Assembly (NCBI GenBank): GCA_024734495.1
Contig: JALMQS010000075.1
Location: 6,917,129-6,981,128 of the forward strand
DNA: 64,000 bases
Direction: 5' to 3'
From: Forficula auricularia
Lineage: Eukaryota; Arthropoda; Insecta; Dermaptera; Forficulidae
Below, piece by piece: positions 10,714-24,300 of the stretch; position 1 is the stretch's first letter; each line of letters starts with the position of its first letter. A program made the translations under genes and the position numbers. The notes under the pieces are model-generated. The model did no database searches and had not been told where the DNA came from. It was given only the letters and a program-made list of their open reading frames with translations.

Positions 10714-11489
10714 GGGAATGTTGACAAATACTCTCGAAAGATAAATTAGTTTATTCTAATGTATGTTGGTAATCTGTTTATATTTTCCATTCCAGTAAAC
10801 GCTTTTAGGCATATGAGTATTTTTAAAATGCAAACATTAGTACCATTCGAACATAGCAATATATTTCTATGTCAACATACTAGTTAATTATTTTTACATC
10901 ATAATGTTGGATTTCATTGAAATTGGTTCTTATATTGTCGATAATACAAAATTGATTATAGCTAAATAACTTCACTAAGCAACGAAATAAATAAATAAAT
11001 AAATTTTAATGAATTTTGGAAATTTTCTTAAAAAATATTTAGGATTATACATCTTCATCTCAACTACACTTCACCCAATCAATAATAATTCACTCTTCTA
11101 TCATCAAGACATTTGGGAATGGAAAATGTAACTGACTTTAATATTTTTTGACTAAATTTAAAATAACTATTAAAAAATTATTTATTGCGTTGCTTAGTAA
11201 AGTTACTCTGTTATTATCAATTTTGTATTCTCGAAATAATACAAGCAACAACCAAAAAGTAAATCTAATCATTTGATTAGTTGGTAAAAATATTCAAATA
11301 CTATGATAGTAAGAAAATTCTGCTTCATAATAATGAAAACAAACTGGCCATGTACTAATACTCGAATTACATTTAAATAAACTGATATCCCTAAAACCGT
11401 TGATAGAAATGGAAAACATAAACACATTACAATATAACGTTAAAATAAACTAATTTATCTTTCGAGAGTAAGTATTTGTCAACATTCCC
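10714..11489. mobile_element. Large foldback element (about 780 bp)
   Basis: Termini are inverted: GGGAATGTTGACAAATAC at the left and GTATTTGTCAACATTCCC at the right. Pairing continues inward through CTCGAAAGATAAATTAGTTT, then ATACAAAATTGAT and TTCACTAAGCAACG near the centre, where arms meet around 11000-11170. Arms have diverged by small indels. A solo relative of the central part (AACTTCACTAAGCAAGACGA, TTTGGAAATTTACTCCAAAA) occurs at 21914-21990. No transposase frame is present. Confidence 0.65.
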
Positions 11490-14400
11490 ACGGGTAATTC
11501 GTTTAGATAAATTATATAATCAAATGGAAATAAATAAATAATGCAGACCCGATTCTAAGATAATCGTCAGAGTTCACCGATAAGGGAAAATGGAATTTTG
11601 TAAACCAATACATTAATGAAGGGAAGGGGGTTATCATGATAATTTATAGATATGATTCACACAATGCGGGGCTGTTTATAACGTCTTTTTGATTATAAAC
11701 AGACATTATATTAAAAAATAAACATTTACATTTGTCATTGTCAAAAATTTCGTAAAAATTGGGAATTTCTAATTAATCAATATAATGTCAGATTATTCAT
11801 CGTTCTTGAATCACTGCTCAATTGGAGATTCGTTTATATATATACACACATTCAATTGTAAAAGCGGGAATTTCTTCCAAACGTTTGGAATATTAATAAT
11901 CGTTTGGCGATTGTTTTTACAAAAGATATGTATTTAATGATTTACAATCAATAAACATTTTTCTATATATATAGTCGTATATATGTCACTGTATTACGTG
12001 ATCAAAGAAAAAAAATTATCGCAAAGTCATAGAGTAGACTATTAAGGCTTAATAGAACTTTAGGAACTATCCTCACACCCTGATCCATAATATTAGCAAG
12101 TGTAATCACTTATACATATCGAGTCGCTAATATTATATTAAAATACAAGTTTAATATGGCTATGTTTTAATTAAATAGATAGAGGTGAGGTAATGAAAAA
12201 CTTAGTTGAATAAACACGCTGCGTAAAGTTAAATAATATTGAGCGACTACTCCGCGGAAGAAAAAATAGTGCCCTGTATGTCAAATAATAATCTACTTGA
12301 ATTAGTCAATATTAAATTGAAAATAGTCATTTTCAAAATGGGAATAATCAAGTTCAAAATTATTATTGATTATTTTTTTGAAATTATTATTAATCTCATT
12401 TTGAAATTAATCCTATTGTAGTTGATTATTCTCATTTCGAAAATGCTTAATCATAATTTGAGATTGAAAAGTTATAGATGAAATACGCTTTCAGGGTTCT
12501 TAATTTTTTTGACGTAAAGCCGTAAAGAACGCATTAGCAAATTTAGAGTAGAAGCAATGCTGTTCAGTTAGTGATCAACATACTGAACAGATGTAAGCTT
12601 CTGATTCATAATAATTAATACAACTATTTTAATTAATAATCAAGGTGAATAATATTTCTAGTGATATGCATGTCGAAATCCAAATTAAGTATCAAAAAAT
12701 ATATATTTACTTTATATATGTGATAACTAAGCGATTTAATCATTGAGAGATTTTATAAGCAATTAAATAGGTAATATATTTATGATAATGTATTCATATT
12801 TCTAATATGCCTATTTAACAGCTCTTTCAATTAAATAATATTTGGAAATCCTTCTTTTTTTTCTTAAATGCAATTGCAAAATACAACTCCAAAAAATTTC
12901 AATATACCAGATTTCGTTAATGGTGCCCATGCGAGGGAGATAGAGTGGAAATGAGATTGAGCCCGGGATTTATTTATTCGATGACGCAATAGAATCGAAG
13001 ATGCTACGTAGATAAAACCAATTGAATCATTTGCAAAAAGAGAATAAAAATCTGGTCAACTATTATTTAATTTGATCCGTTTTTTGCAAAATGTCGCATT
13101 GCTTGGTTATCTTGCGTGTCTTGCAAAATTTCAGTGCTGAAAGGTTTCCATAAGATGCAATTGCATCACGACTGGCGCATTCCATAACGAGATTGCGATG
13201 GAAATGGATTACAAGTGCAATAGATGTGCATTCGACACCTCCGAGAAATAAATACTCCTGGATTCTTACCTCCCCCCTCGATCCCCCCATGCTATACATA
13301 TATAAATTACCACATGTGACCATGAGGAGATAAATTTTCAATGAAATCGCATTTAATGGGAAGTATTGTAATCGTGGAGAAAAATAATTTAATATTTTTG
13401 CAGTTCCTTGAATTTCAAGCTTTCTTATTTCAAAAAAGTGTTTTTTGGTGTGTTGAATCTGTTTGTATGTGAGGTCAATTTCAGTGGCGGTTGGTGACTT
13501 TTCATCCAGGGGATGCTGTCCAAAAAATACTCTTCATTTTTTGAAATTTTATTTTAATCTTCGCTTTTTTTTGCAAATTTCATCGAATACACCATCATTT
13601 TCGTTATTTTTCAAATTAAACATTAGATTTAAAAAAAATATATTTTAGGACCTTATCCCCAAACGGATACTGCTTTGTGTGAGTGAGAATAGGAGTCAGA
13701 AATTAATTCTTGTAGCTTTTAAACTCCACAGTCCCTGAGATGGAAATCGACAATCTTCCACAATGAATCAGCCCTGTCTTATAAGAAAATCTTAATTTTT
13801 TCCTAATTCTATTGCTATAAGCACTCTTAGTTATTTCCGATCTTATACATTATATTGAGAGTTATTAGAAATGGATAAGTCCAGAAATTCTCAAATCAAC
13901 TTTATTTATTCCTTTTTTGTATTAATTCTATTTTAATAGTTCCTCAGCGAGAACAATTTTTATTCAACTAAAACTGGTCTGAACTTGTCTTTGACCTGCT
14001 TGAACTTTAAGATATACCAGGCATGGATTTAAAACCTTCTATCGGCACCATTTTCGGAAAAATAATTCATTTTAATTGCCCCTTGAAACTATGCAACAAT
14101 TTTATTTAATTTCGAGAACCAATAAATATACTTTTCAAAACAAAAAATGTTTTTTATAGAAAAATTAAAAATAACGGATAATAATTTGAAAATTTAAAGA
14201 TCCTCCTGAAATTTTGAAGCCGATTTATGAAAATACTCTAAATCTTTGATATTTTAGGGATGCACCGCATCCACAGCATCCATGAACCGCACGCCACTGG
14301 TCAATTTGTGCATTCTATCTAGAAACCCATTGAGTATTTTGAAAATAAATTTTATATTTTGTACTTGTATATTTTGCTAAGAGTTTAACTAAAATCTGAT

Positions 14401-16930
14401 TCTGCAAACTTGACATTTTACCTGACATTTTTCACAATATAATTATTATCCTTCAAAATATTTCTTTATAATTTCTTATATTTTTCATATTCCTTATAGT
14501 CTTGTTTTAAGTTAAATTCTTTTAACAAAATGGATTTGGAAAAATCTAAGATCGAAAATATCTCGATATTGATAATAGTACATATATTACTATTTGTTGT
14601 CGTCTTGCATTAGAAAAAAAATCATTGAAGTATACAAGAAAGAAGATGTTTGGCAAAGCTTAGTTTTTTAACTTTTAATCAATATAAATATCGCATGAAA
14701 TTAGGGTAGCCAAAACGCCTTAAGGGTATACAACCAAACGACTCCTTATAACAAACCAAAGTCTAACCAAAAGGCGTTTATATAATTAATATTTAATATT
14801 GTAGGTTTTGTTGAAAAAATTAGTTTATTAAACTTTTTTACTTTTGCTCACCTTAAGTAACATTCTAACAATATTGGGCTTAGACAGAAAATTGTTTAAG
14901 TATCTCCAGATTTTTTAAACAACTAAAGTTAACTAGCATTTCTTGTTCGGTTTTATATATAATTGAAATTTTAAATTAAACATTGAGTATTGTAACATTT
15001 ATTGAAAATCCTTTTATAGAATTAACAAACCAAAAAAAAAAACTCACGAATTTATTAGGAAAGATTTATTTTAAGATAGTATTTGCAGTAATTTACTGTA
15101 TAAACTGAAATCGATTGATTTATTATTTAATGATCTAAATCCTTATAAAAGACCCCTCCTCATTTTGAACTAATTCTGAGTGTTTTTTATTCACCCATTC
15201 ATTTGCAATTGTCAATAAATTTAATTACAATACTCTCGCAATTTATTTCCAAACAGTCATAAAAATCCGTAAATATAGTATTTTCGTATTCAGATCATAA
15301 ATAAAAATAAAAAATTTGAAAGAACCGGATTTGATCAAAAATGGCGTGGTTTCGATTATTCTTTTGTTCTTTTTCATGGTCAAATTGCTAGCAGATGTGT
15401 TGGTCCACGATGTGTAAAAACCATCTGTAGAAACTTTTTCAAGGTGGTCTCCCTCATAATAGTCTCTAATTTTGGTAACGAAATCGAACAAAACTATTAT
15501 AAAAGGTTTACTTCATTTCTTGAAATTTCTTCAAATTATTTCGAAAAACTTGTCTCGCAACTCTTTTCCAAACATACCTACCTACCTATCTAATCTGACA
15601 TCTTTACAAAATGAAACAAACACAACCAGATGTCTTTTTGTTTTGAGAATAATAATCCTCAGCATTTGGAAAGCCATCTTCACTACGCCCACACCCCTCT
15701 AGCTAATCATAAATAAACAATCGATAAGTATTTAATTACTGAATTGCCTTATTTCTTAAGAGCTGATTTACAAAATATACTCAAAAAAAAAAACAATTTT
15801 TTTTTTATGAATTTACGCTAATACTAATCAGAGATTAATCAGTTAAAAGGTAATTGAAATTCAAGATAAGAGCTACGATTGCGTATGAAAATCTTGTATT
15901 ACGTTAAATATTTTTTAGATAATAGGCAAGTCAAAAATTAATAAAAAAAAATCACGAAAAAGTGCGGAAAAATAATTTTTCAAAAACAAATTAATAAAAT
16001 GTTATACATAGAGCAGTGTCTTTCGTCTGGACGGCCCTTGTTTGAAGCTAAGTTTGGAGTTTAAAATACAATTCCATATCTATTAAATGTTTAGCTTAGC
16101 TTATAATTTAGATATCGGAAATTGTAAAACATTACCCTTATAACCCTGAAGATGGTTAAATAAAACATCGAAAGCTCTGAAATTAACAATTAAGCTTTTA
16201 GTTTTGACCGAAACCTGATACTTCGTCAATATAACATTTATGCTTAATTCACAAATTCAAACTATAAGCTAAACGTTTTATATGAATTACAAAGTCATAT
16301 TTGAAAATGAAGACCCGAACAGCAAGTTATAAATTTGTATCACTACACGTGGTTTATTAAAATAAATTTCTCTCCTTTATAATGAATAAGCACAAATCAA
16401 AATACATTATTAAAATTAAAATTCCAAATGTAACCACTGTTCAAGTCTTTTAGAAAACTGATCAATTAGGGACAAAAATCTGAGCTGATAATCAAAAAAA
16501 TATTGAATGCAGTTTATTTGCATTTAAAATCAACAAACATGCTTGTGATGACGTCACAGTGTGTATAGATTGATTCAATGGACAGTCATCTTTATGTATA
16601 TCTTGTGTCATACTCGCTTCGAACATTAGTGGTTACTACTAGAGAGTATTCTTTTCTTGCCTTATAAGAAAGGTCCAGAATCTGTATGGAAATAAACTTT
16701 ATACCAGTTTATTTCAAAGCGATTGAGGCACTACTAAATTGCCATAGTACCCCAAACCAAGGACAACAACTTGAATTGTATTTCATTTGACTCTCATTAC
16801 GATATTTATTTACTATATTGTGCAAAATGTATTTTTTTTCTGTTAATGAAATACTTATGAATAAATTATATCGGCCTTATTTTTTGGATTTCTAATTGGT
16901 CAATTTAAAAAAAAAATAGAAACGACTCAC
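11490..16930. other. AT-rich intron sequence
   Basis: A low-complexity stretch at 12290-12460 repeats TGATTATT and CATTTTGAAAA motifs. A 92-codon - strand frame at 13063-13341 contains a good GGGGAG|GTAAGA donor at 13269, but no partner exon could be assigned. CTGAAGATGG, ATCGAAAGC at 16146-16178 is a further hammerhead-like motif. Other frames look like chance. Confidence 0.4.
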
Positions 16931-17071
16931 CGGGCATACATAATTTTTCAAAGCCCACCACTTGGGTGTCGTTGCTGCATACGAACGACCAAACTTCTCG
17001 AACCACGTCCGGTCCAAGATGACTAGGGTAACGCCTAGAACGCCGAGACAGCGGTCGCCGCTATCGTCCAC
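16931..17071 (-). CDS. Candidate internal exon of an unidentified antisense gene inside intron 1
   Basis: Read on the - strand, the segment is entered through ATTGGACAG at 17080-17072, preceded by a poly-purine-poor tract, and left through CCCG followed by GTGAGTCG at 16930. It is 141 bases, exactly 47 codons, phase 0 at both ends. Only one - strand frame is open; the other two hit stops within 12 codons. The peptide has normal globular composition (VDDSGDRCLGVLGVTLVILD, then WFEKFGRSYA, then PKWWALKNYVCP), and the segment is GC-richer than the AT-rich surroundings. I do not recognise the protein. The layout D-D-x-G-D-R-C-L-G, hydrophobic strand, W-W-x-L vaguely recalls the last strands of a C2 domain, which is a guess. 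The neighbouring exons of the same gene were not identified. Confidence 0.5.
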
Positions 17072-17849
17072 CTGTCCAATACCTTTTTTTTAATTGAATT
17101 CTTCTTTTTTTTTGTTCTTGTCTGGAGGTCGAAAGCTGGAAAAAAGAAAGAATGAAAGAATTTTTAAACCCACTCAAAGATTGATGGTTTTCACAATATT
17201 ATCCAGGATGCATGGAACAAGTTACAATTTTTTGAGTAACGAGATGCAAAATATTTGACAATTACAGCAAAAATTGTTCATCAAAAACAAAATACTAATC
17301 ACATTAAGAACTGAGATACCAAATACCAAATACGTATTTCAATTACATTTTTGAGTTACCATTTAGAGAACACAAGAACCAATTTTTTTTTTCAAGAAAT
17401 TCAATGGAGTACAAAAATTCAGTACCATGAAAATATGTATATATAATTCAATACTCCGAACCGCCCAGAAGGCTTCGTATGCAGAGCGTATCTAAAAAGG
17501 GAAATTTGAAGGATATTTAAACAAAACGAGAGTAGCTTAAATCAAAACCTATTTCGGATAATTTATTTAACTAATTGGATACTTAATTATAGGTTTGTTC
17601 CTACTGCACCTGTTAACGGTTTCTAGCTATAGTAAAATGAACTTCTTATGCTCCTGAGAATGCACTCACATCCGACCTTCATTCCCTAGCAACGGATGTA
17701 AACATAAGCAGAAAAGCTTGTCAAAGTTTTATGTAATCTAAGACTCTAAACGCTGAGTGCGAAGAAATGAGCAAAACGACGAAAACAAACTTGTTTGGAT
17801 TCTACGTGCGTGAAATAACTATAGAAATTTAAGAGATGATCAACTACTA
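17072..17849. other. Intron sequence beside the candidate antisense exon
   Basis: Reading on the - strand, a TTTTTAG at about 17500 precedes a short open stretch (ATACGCTCTGCATACGAAGC...) that could be a small further exon, but no firm donor follows. Otherwise it is AT-rich, with nothing supported. Confidence 0.25.
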
Positions 17850-17965
17850 AATCAGAGATAGTATGGATTATTTTTATTATGTCAGAAGGGTTATTTTCCT
17901 CCTTCGGGAATTGAACCCGAATGCCCGTAGTGCATTTTTTGGCATTCAGGTTCTGTTAATCTTTC
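17850..17965. repeat. Partial copy of the 33070-33402 palindrome
   Basis: It shares ATGTCAGAAGGGTT, TCGGGAATTGAACCCGAATG and TGCATTTTTTGGCATTC with the element at 33070-33402. Only about one arm survives. Confidence 0.6.
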
Positions 17966-18061
17966 GAGAAGAATACGTCACTTTTTAGTGATCCATTTGT
18001 TTCAAAGAGGCTCCTTGACTCAAGAGCTGAGATTCCAGTTCTATCTCCTAAGGGTCCATGA

Positions 18062-18326
18062 TTTTTTTTTTTTTTTTGAATGAACTGTCTAAGACTTCCA
18101 ATGTCATCATTTGGATGTCGTAAGTAGTGGAGGGGAGGGACCTCATGCTCAGGGTGGGGGTCTCTCCCTCCCATCCTATCACTGTCCTTGTCCCACCCGC
18201 TGGGCTTGCGCAACGCACGGGACCTTGTGCAACAGGCTGCGATTGTGTCACGGCCGTCCCAATCCCAGAAGGACCCCTCCCTGGGATCGAACTCGGCCCC
18301 CCGTGTCTCCTCCAACTGGACCACCG
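18062..18326 (-). mobile_element. tRNA-derived SINE
   Basis: Read on the - strand, the element starts at 18326 with CGGTGGTCCAGTTGG, which contains an A box (TGGTCCAGTTGG), followed about 30 bases later by a B box GAGTTCGATCCC (18294-18283). These are the two internal RNA polymerase III promoter boxes of a tRNA gene at tRNA-like spacing. A GC-rich unrelated body follows, and the element ends in a run of 16 A (T at 18062-18077 on the + strand). No anticodon stem can be folded confidently, so it is not a functional tRNA. Overlapping open frames on both strands are by-products of its GC content. No clean target-site duplication was found. Confidence 0.7.
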
Positions 18327-21300
18327 AAAAAAAACCATCTCATCGGACTCGTTCAGCTTATATATGAATGAATCTCGTATTGATCCAACCTATTATTCTC
18401 CAAACAAAGCTTCTCATCCGGAAATTCTTGAGTAAAGTCTAATCCAGTTTACCCAATAATTATATAAACAAATTAACAACAACAAGAAATTGTTATTTAA
18501 TACATTAAGAAGAAATTATTATCTGTTTCATTAATATGTACTCGATGTTTTGTGAATAAGTATTATTACTCGGTTCTCTTCGAGCTTATTCGTTTTTGGA
18601 AACCCTCATATTATGTAGAAAAATAATGTTAAAGATTGATTTTTATCTCTCTGAGTGCTTGTTATGTTTCCATTATATAAGCTCTTAGAAAGTTTGTTCT
18701 AGTGCCGAAAACTTGGTAAATTTTTGAAAGAAAGCACTGATTATATGTTGACCTTTCTATCTTCAGAATTTACTGTAGAAAGATACAGAAAATCAGAAAA
18801 AAATCGAATTATAAAATGCGAACTATTATTCGTCATATAATTTTGTATGAATAATAATAATCAGAATCTTTATATCACGTTCATCTTGTTTAAACCGATT
18901 ATTGATAAATAACTGCAAAGTCACCGAAATTCACAGAGATGGTAATGAGTTTTGAAAAAGTTTCCAATATCGAATTTTTTCTCAAATTTTTCATTTTTTT
19001 GATTATAATTAAAGGGAAGGCCCTTAGTTTAATTTAAGCCTACGTAGATTAGATTCATGTTATTTTAATCTTATCCTATCATAAAAATTATCGATCCTAT
19101 TTCGAGATAACGAAATTTCAAGTTGAATCCGTTAGGCAAAAAGATATCTAACGGGAAGTAGATTCATTTAATTTTCTGCATGAATGCCTAGCTAGGAAAA
19201 TTTTCCCACACCCTGCAAAACAGAATATAGAAGCAAAAGTGGATACAGGAAATCTTGAGAAATAATATATTCTATGAAAATTCTATATAAGTAATATAAT
19301 AAACACACACTAATTTACCAGTATTATTATCTTTTGAATTTGTAAAAATTATCAGCTCTTAAAATTATTAAAGATCAACTCAGTACGTAACCTTTATTCC
19401 TAATGAAATGATCTCTTAATTTCAATTTAATAACATTTTTAGGTTATTTAAAACAATTATTTATTTAAAAGCTAATTAAATCAAAAAATATTAAATACTA
19501 AGGCAGCTTGAATTTTTTGGTTATATAATTATTCAGTTTTTCGCGACATTTCCCGAAACATGTTTTTTTTTAATTTATTAATTTTAGGTTTTAACAAATG
19601 TATGAATCATATAGGTCCAAATATAATTAAATGCTTACAGCACCCATACAAATCTTTTTTAATGTGGTTATTTATAATATTAATGGAATGAGGAAATAAT
19701 AAATTTAAAATTGAAAGAGAAAAAATTCATAATGTTGTTATAGATATATAATTATTTTTGAAATTATGTGAATCAAAAATATGTGAAAATTAATAAGGTT
19801 GAAAAAAATTAAGAAGCATAGCGAAACGTCGCGAAAATTTATATTAACATGACTAAAATTTTTTAGCTCTTTGTATTTTATTATTCAGTTAAAATAATTA
19901 TGCAATTTGGAAGATCGACAAAAAATTATTCTTATATCTTAACTAGCAATGTACATACTACCTATATATCAGAAATACCTAGAAAATAAGTTAATTAATT
20001 AAAACTGAAAAATGGGGTTGCATTGAGTGACATATATTTAAAAAATTTTAGTTCAATAATTTCAAAATTAATTTGTCATTTATAACAGTGCTGACAAGTT
20101 CATTTAGGTTAATGAGATCCAGCTATTTATTTATTTAAATTATGTTTATTTTTAAAGAATGATTTCAAGATTTCGGATGGATCGATGATTAATAAAATGA
20201 GTGAGTTATGTCATTGTGCATGTCAAAAAGCAAGGACAATGGATAAGAAATTGATAGAAGAACGACTAATCTATTATTATAGCTGACCTCGGAACCCCTC
20301 TTGGAGATCTTACATATTTATCATTATTGTAAAATATTTCTTTGTTTAAAAAAAAGTACTCTTCAAAATAGGAATAATATCTATTACAGAATGCATTTTG
20401 GAATAGGTATTTTTAATTTTTAATAGAATTTATTATATTTTACAAAATTTAAATCTATAATAAAATTTGAACCTCGTTGGAGACCACTTTTTTAGAGTAT
20501 TTTTTTAATTTTATCAAAATTTCTTAAGATCGGCTCAAACGATTTTGATAAAAAAATTGAGGAGTTTTGGCCAACAAGTCTTATCCGAAATAATTAAAAT
20601 CCTGTGAAAAATTAATATTTTTAGATCTTATAATCTTATGCTAATATTTTTTTAAACTATTGTAAATCTTTAGAGCTGTTTTTGAGAAATTTTGGAAAAA
20701 ACTTGAACTAAAAAAAAGGATTATTAGAAAAATGTTTATATCTTTTTCGTCACTTTCTAAACTTTCAAGTTAACTTTTAGTCGACAACTCTAAGATTTCA
20801 TAATTATCGATATATTATATCCATATATACAAACATAAAATTAAAAAAAAAACTTTTTTACACTCTTAAAATCGGAACTTCTATTTTTTCACCAAAAATA
20901 ATATTTCCATTATTTTATATATGTAGTAACCTTCGTTTCTATTTATTATAAGCAATGGAAATCAAATCAAAAGTTGAATTTCATAATTTCATAATGTCTG
21001 AAAATACAAGATAATTATTTTTCATTAATCAACAGCGCTTGTTATCTGATCTTATTGCCAATCGTATTGAATAAGGTTTCTTAAGAAATAGCCCAATCAG
21101 GTAGAATATTAAAAAAAATATACACCTAAGGATTCACCTGCTAATGAGATTGAATGGTATCCCCTTATCAGGCGTGAGATTTATCGATTATAAATTAAAA
21201 GAATTGACAAAAAGAATGGACAGAAAGGTCAGTGAGTCATCGATTAGGCACCGGCAATAAACTCGGAATGAAGTAATCCGTGTTTCTGGCTAGCCAACTT

Positions 21301-24300
21301 ATCCCTTTAAAAGGAAACATATTTGTAATGGTTGTCTGCTCCGAGCCAGGTTGCGCTTTTCCATAATTAAAATTTTATTCCTCGATGATACACGCATTTA
21401 ATGGTCGCACTCAGATCGAGAAAATCCTTCCTCGTCGCGTGTGTTGCGTGAGGAAAGTCATTTCAAACTAACCGATATTCATCTAATTGATTGAATCGAA
21501 CATCTCGATAAATTCTCTTGATTCAATTATTTGACTAGAGATTTAAATAAAAACCCGAGGAATCTTTGCTTAAGATCAAATTGAAAAGATTGTTCTAAAA
21601 TAATAAATCAAACCGATTGAAGTGGGATGTTATGCTATAAAAAATCGAAGATAAATAAATACCAATAAGATTTTTTTGCCGATATCATCCAATCAGAATG
21701 CTGCTTGTATAATTTCTATAAAAAGTATCATAATCTTTCTATGTGTAATCCGCTTAAGGCGAGCTTGATATACGCAACGGAAGAGTCCGAACATTAGCGG
21801 GAGAATCCGAATATTAGCGGGAATGCACGAAGACACTTTAACATATTATAACCTTTTCCATTCCGAAGACATTTTAACAAGTTCCCCACAGGGACCAGGT
21901 GCATCCGGGACCAGCAACTTCACTAAGCAAGACGATTAACAAATTCTTTGGAAATTTACTCCAAAATCATTAAAATGAAATCTATTCGTACTTTAATATT
22001 TTCTTCTGGTTGTACGTCTCAAACTTCCTGCACAATAATAAATTGTGCCAGTTTGACAGAATAATCAGAGTGTACGATAATTTAACTGTCATTTGGAACA
22101 CTTGTTTATTGATTCAGTTATACAATCTAACCCAGATAAAATTTAATATTTATATTATTACTACTGAATATACTTCTTATCTACTATCGAAACGTCGCGA
22201 AAATTTAAATAAATATATAACTATAATCTTAGAGTCTCTTTTCTTTATTTTATTTTACTTAATATATGAATGCTAGAAGGTGTTGTTACTTTAGTAGTGA
22301 TATAAGAAATACAATTTGAATTAATGAATAAATTTCCCCCTAAAGATTGTGTATGTTTGTCTAAAAAAAATTCAAATGACTAAATCAATATGACGAAAGA
22401 CAGGATTCATAAAAAAATTCATCGGAAACTGTTTGTGTATACACTTATGGAATTACTAAATAACTAAAACCATTTTCAAGGGTATAATTTGTTCCCAAAA
22501 TATTTATGTACTTACACTTTTAACACTAAAACTCAATCAATTTTGTCCCATATATTTGTTTGTATGTGTTAGTATTTATTCATATTAATTTTTGCTAAAA
22601 CTATTTTAATTTTTTGGAGGTTTTGTTAATAGCTAGGACTGATGGTAATGCAATATTTTTTAGAATTATCAATATGTTTCATATGATATATGTAAATATA
22701 CGAAACGTTCTCTATGTTATAAAAAGATTGCAATGCAATTTTTTTATATTTGTAATAATAAATAAAACGTAGAGAATATTCATGTAAATTATAGAGAATC
22801 AAAGTAGAAGCTACTTTTGAGCGGAAAGAAACAAAATTAGTCGATCGAAACGTTGTGATTTTTTAATGTATTATTTATTTTTTAAAAATAAATATTTTGA
22901 ATATTTACTAAACGTTTTATTTAATTGATTTAATTATACACAAATCAAATATAATTATAATTCGCCCGTCTGGTAATATTCCAATAATACAATTGAGACA
23001 GATCGACCTTTATTTTTATACAACTAATGGCTTTTTAAATTAAATTTAAATGCCGAAATAAGTGTTAAGTACTTGACATTATAATTTTTAATCATAAAGA
23101 AGATAATTTTATTTATAAAAGAGTGTGCTATTGTAATTCTTTTGGTTCTCTAGTTTTGTTTCTTCTTGAGAAATTGAATCGATGGCATTTAAAAGGCCCT
23201 CTGCTTCGAAATGTTTGGCTCTTAATCTCTTTTTTCCATCAGTGATTGCTTCATTCTTTTGGGCTTTCGGTAAGGCAGGTGTGCTGGTTCTTGGTCTTGG
23301 ACCCTAGATCTTCCAGCTGGCAATCGGCCGAGGAAAACACAATCCCCTAAACATATGACCTCAGAGTTCCTGTCTTCTTAACACACTCCAATAGATCTTT
23401 GCTAATTTGTTTTTTTGCTGTCATAAACCTCAAAAGAACATATCACCATGAATTGGCGAATATTCACTCTACTATTCTAATCAGCTCATAAAATGCAGCT
23501 CGTCAAAGATTTCATGAATAAATGGAAAACGTTCGAGCTGAAAAGAAAAAATATACCTCTATTTCCAATTCAAAATTAATTATTCATTCATTTAAATATA
23601 TATTTTATTCATCATAATTCAATGGATTTAAATTTTCAATAATAAAAAAAAAATCCATTTCCGATTTGAGTTCCATTGGAATACCTAAATATTTCTATTC
23701 AAAATTAATCATCATAGGGTAAATAAGAACTAAGTATGACTGATTTGTCACAACTATAAGCCACATATAATATACAATTCAATGGAAGTATGAAGTTAGA
23801 TTAAGTTTATCTTTATAACCCATTTACGATAGTGACATCCGGAAAACAATTATTATATAATATGTAGAATAGAAGAAAAAAAATCGATCGATATATTATT
23901 AAAAATTTTCATTAAATATTTTACTTTCGAAATAATTTAAAAAGTTGTATAAAAATTTAATATAGGGATCTTTTATTTTGTTAAGAAGGCCACACTTGTT
24001 TTAATTAACATATATGTACTTATGTATATATACATTTTCTAAAATTAAAATTGAAAATCAACCTATTATATTCGCCATTTCTGACTTTACTGGCAATGTC
24101 ATATACACTTAAGGAGGATAGACCTGGACTTTCTAGCGAAAATACATGGCCCCTTTAGGCTTTTCGAATCAGTAATTATAATTATTAATGCATTTTCTAT
24201 TAAATTTATAATTACTTAGGTACACTAGAGTACCCAACGATCTAACAGTTCTAAAAACACTGTGCATTAGATTAAAAATAAATATTTATTCGAATCGACA

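Noticed and set aside
18048..18435. Overlapping open frames of 86-122 codons on both strands
   Set aside because: They fall inside or run out of a tRNA-derived SINE with A and B boxes and an A tail; the frames are a by-product of its GC-rich body.
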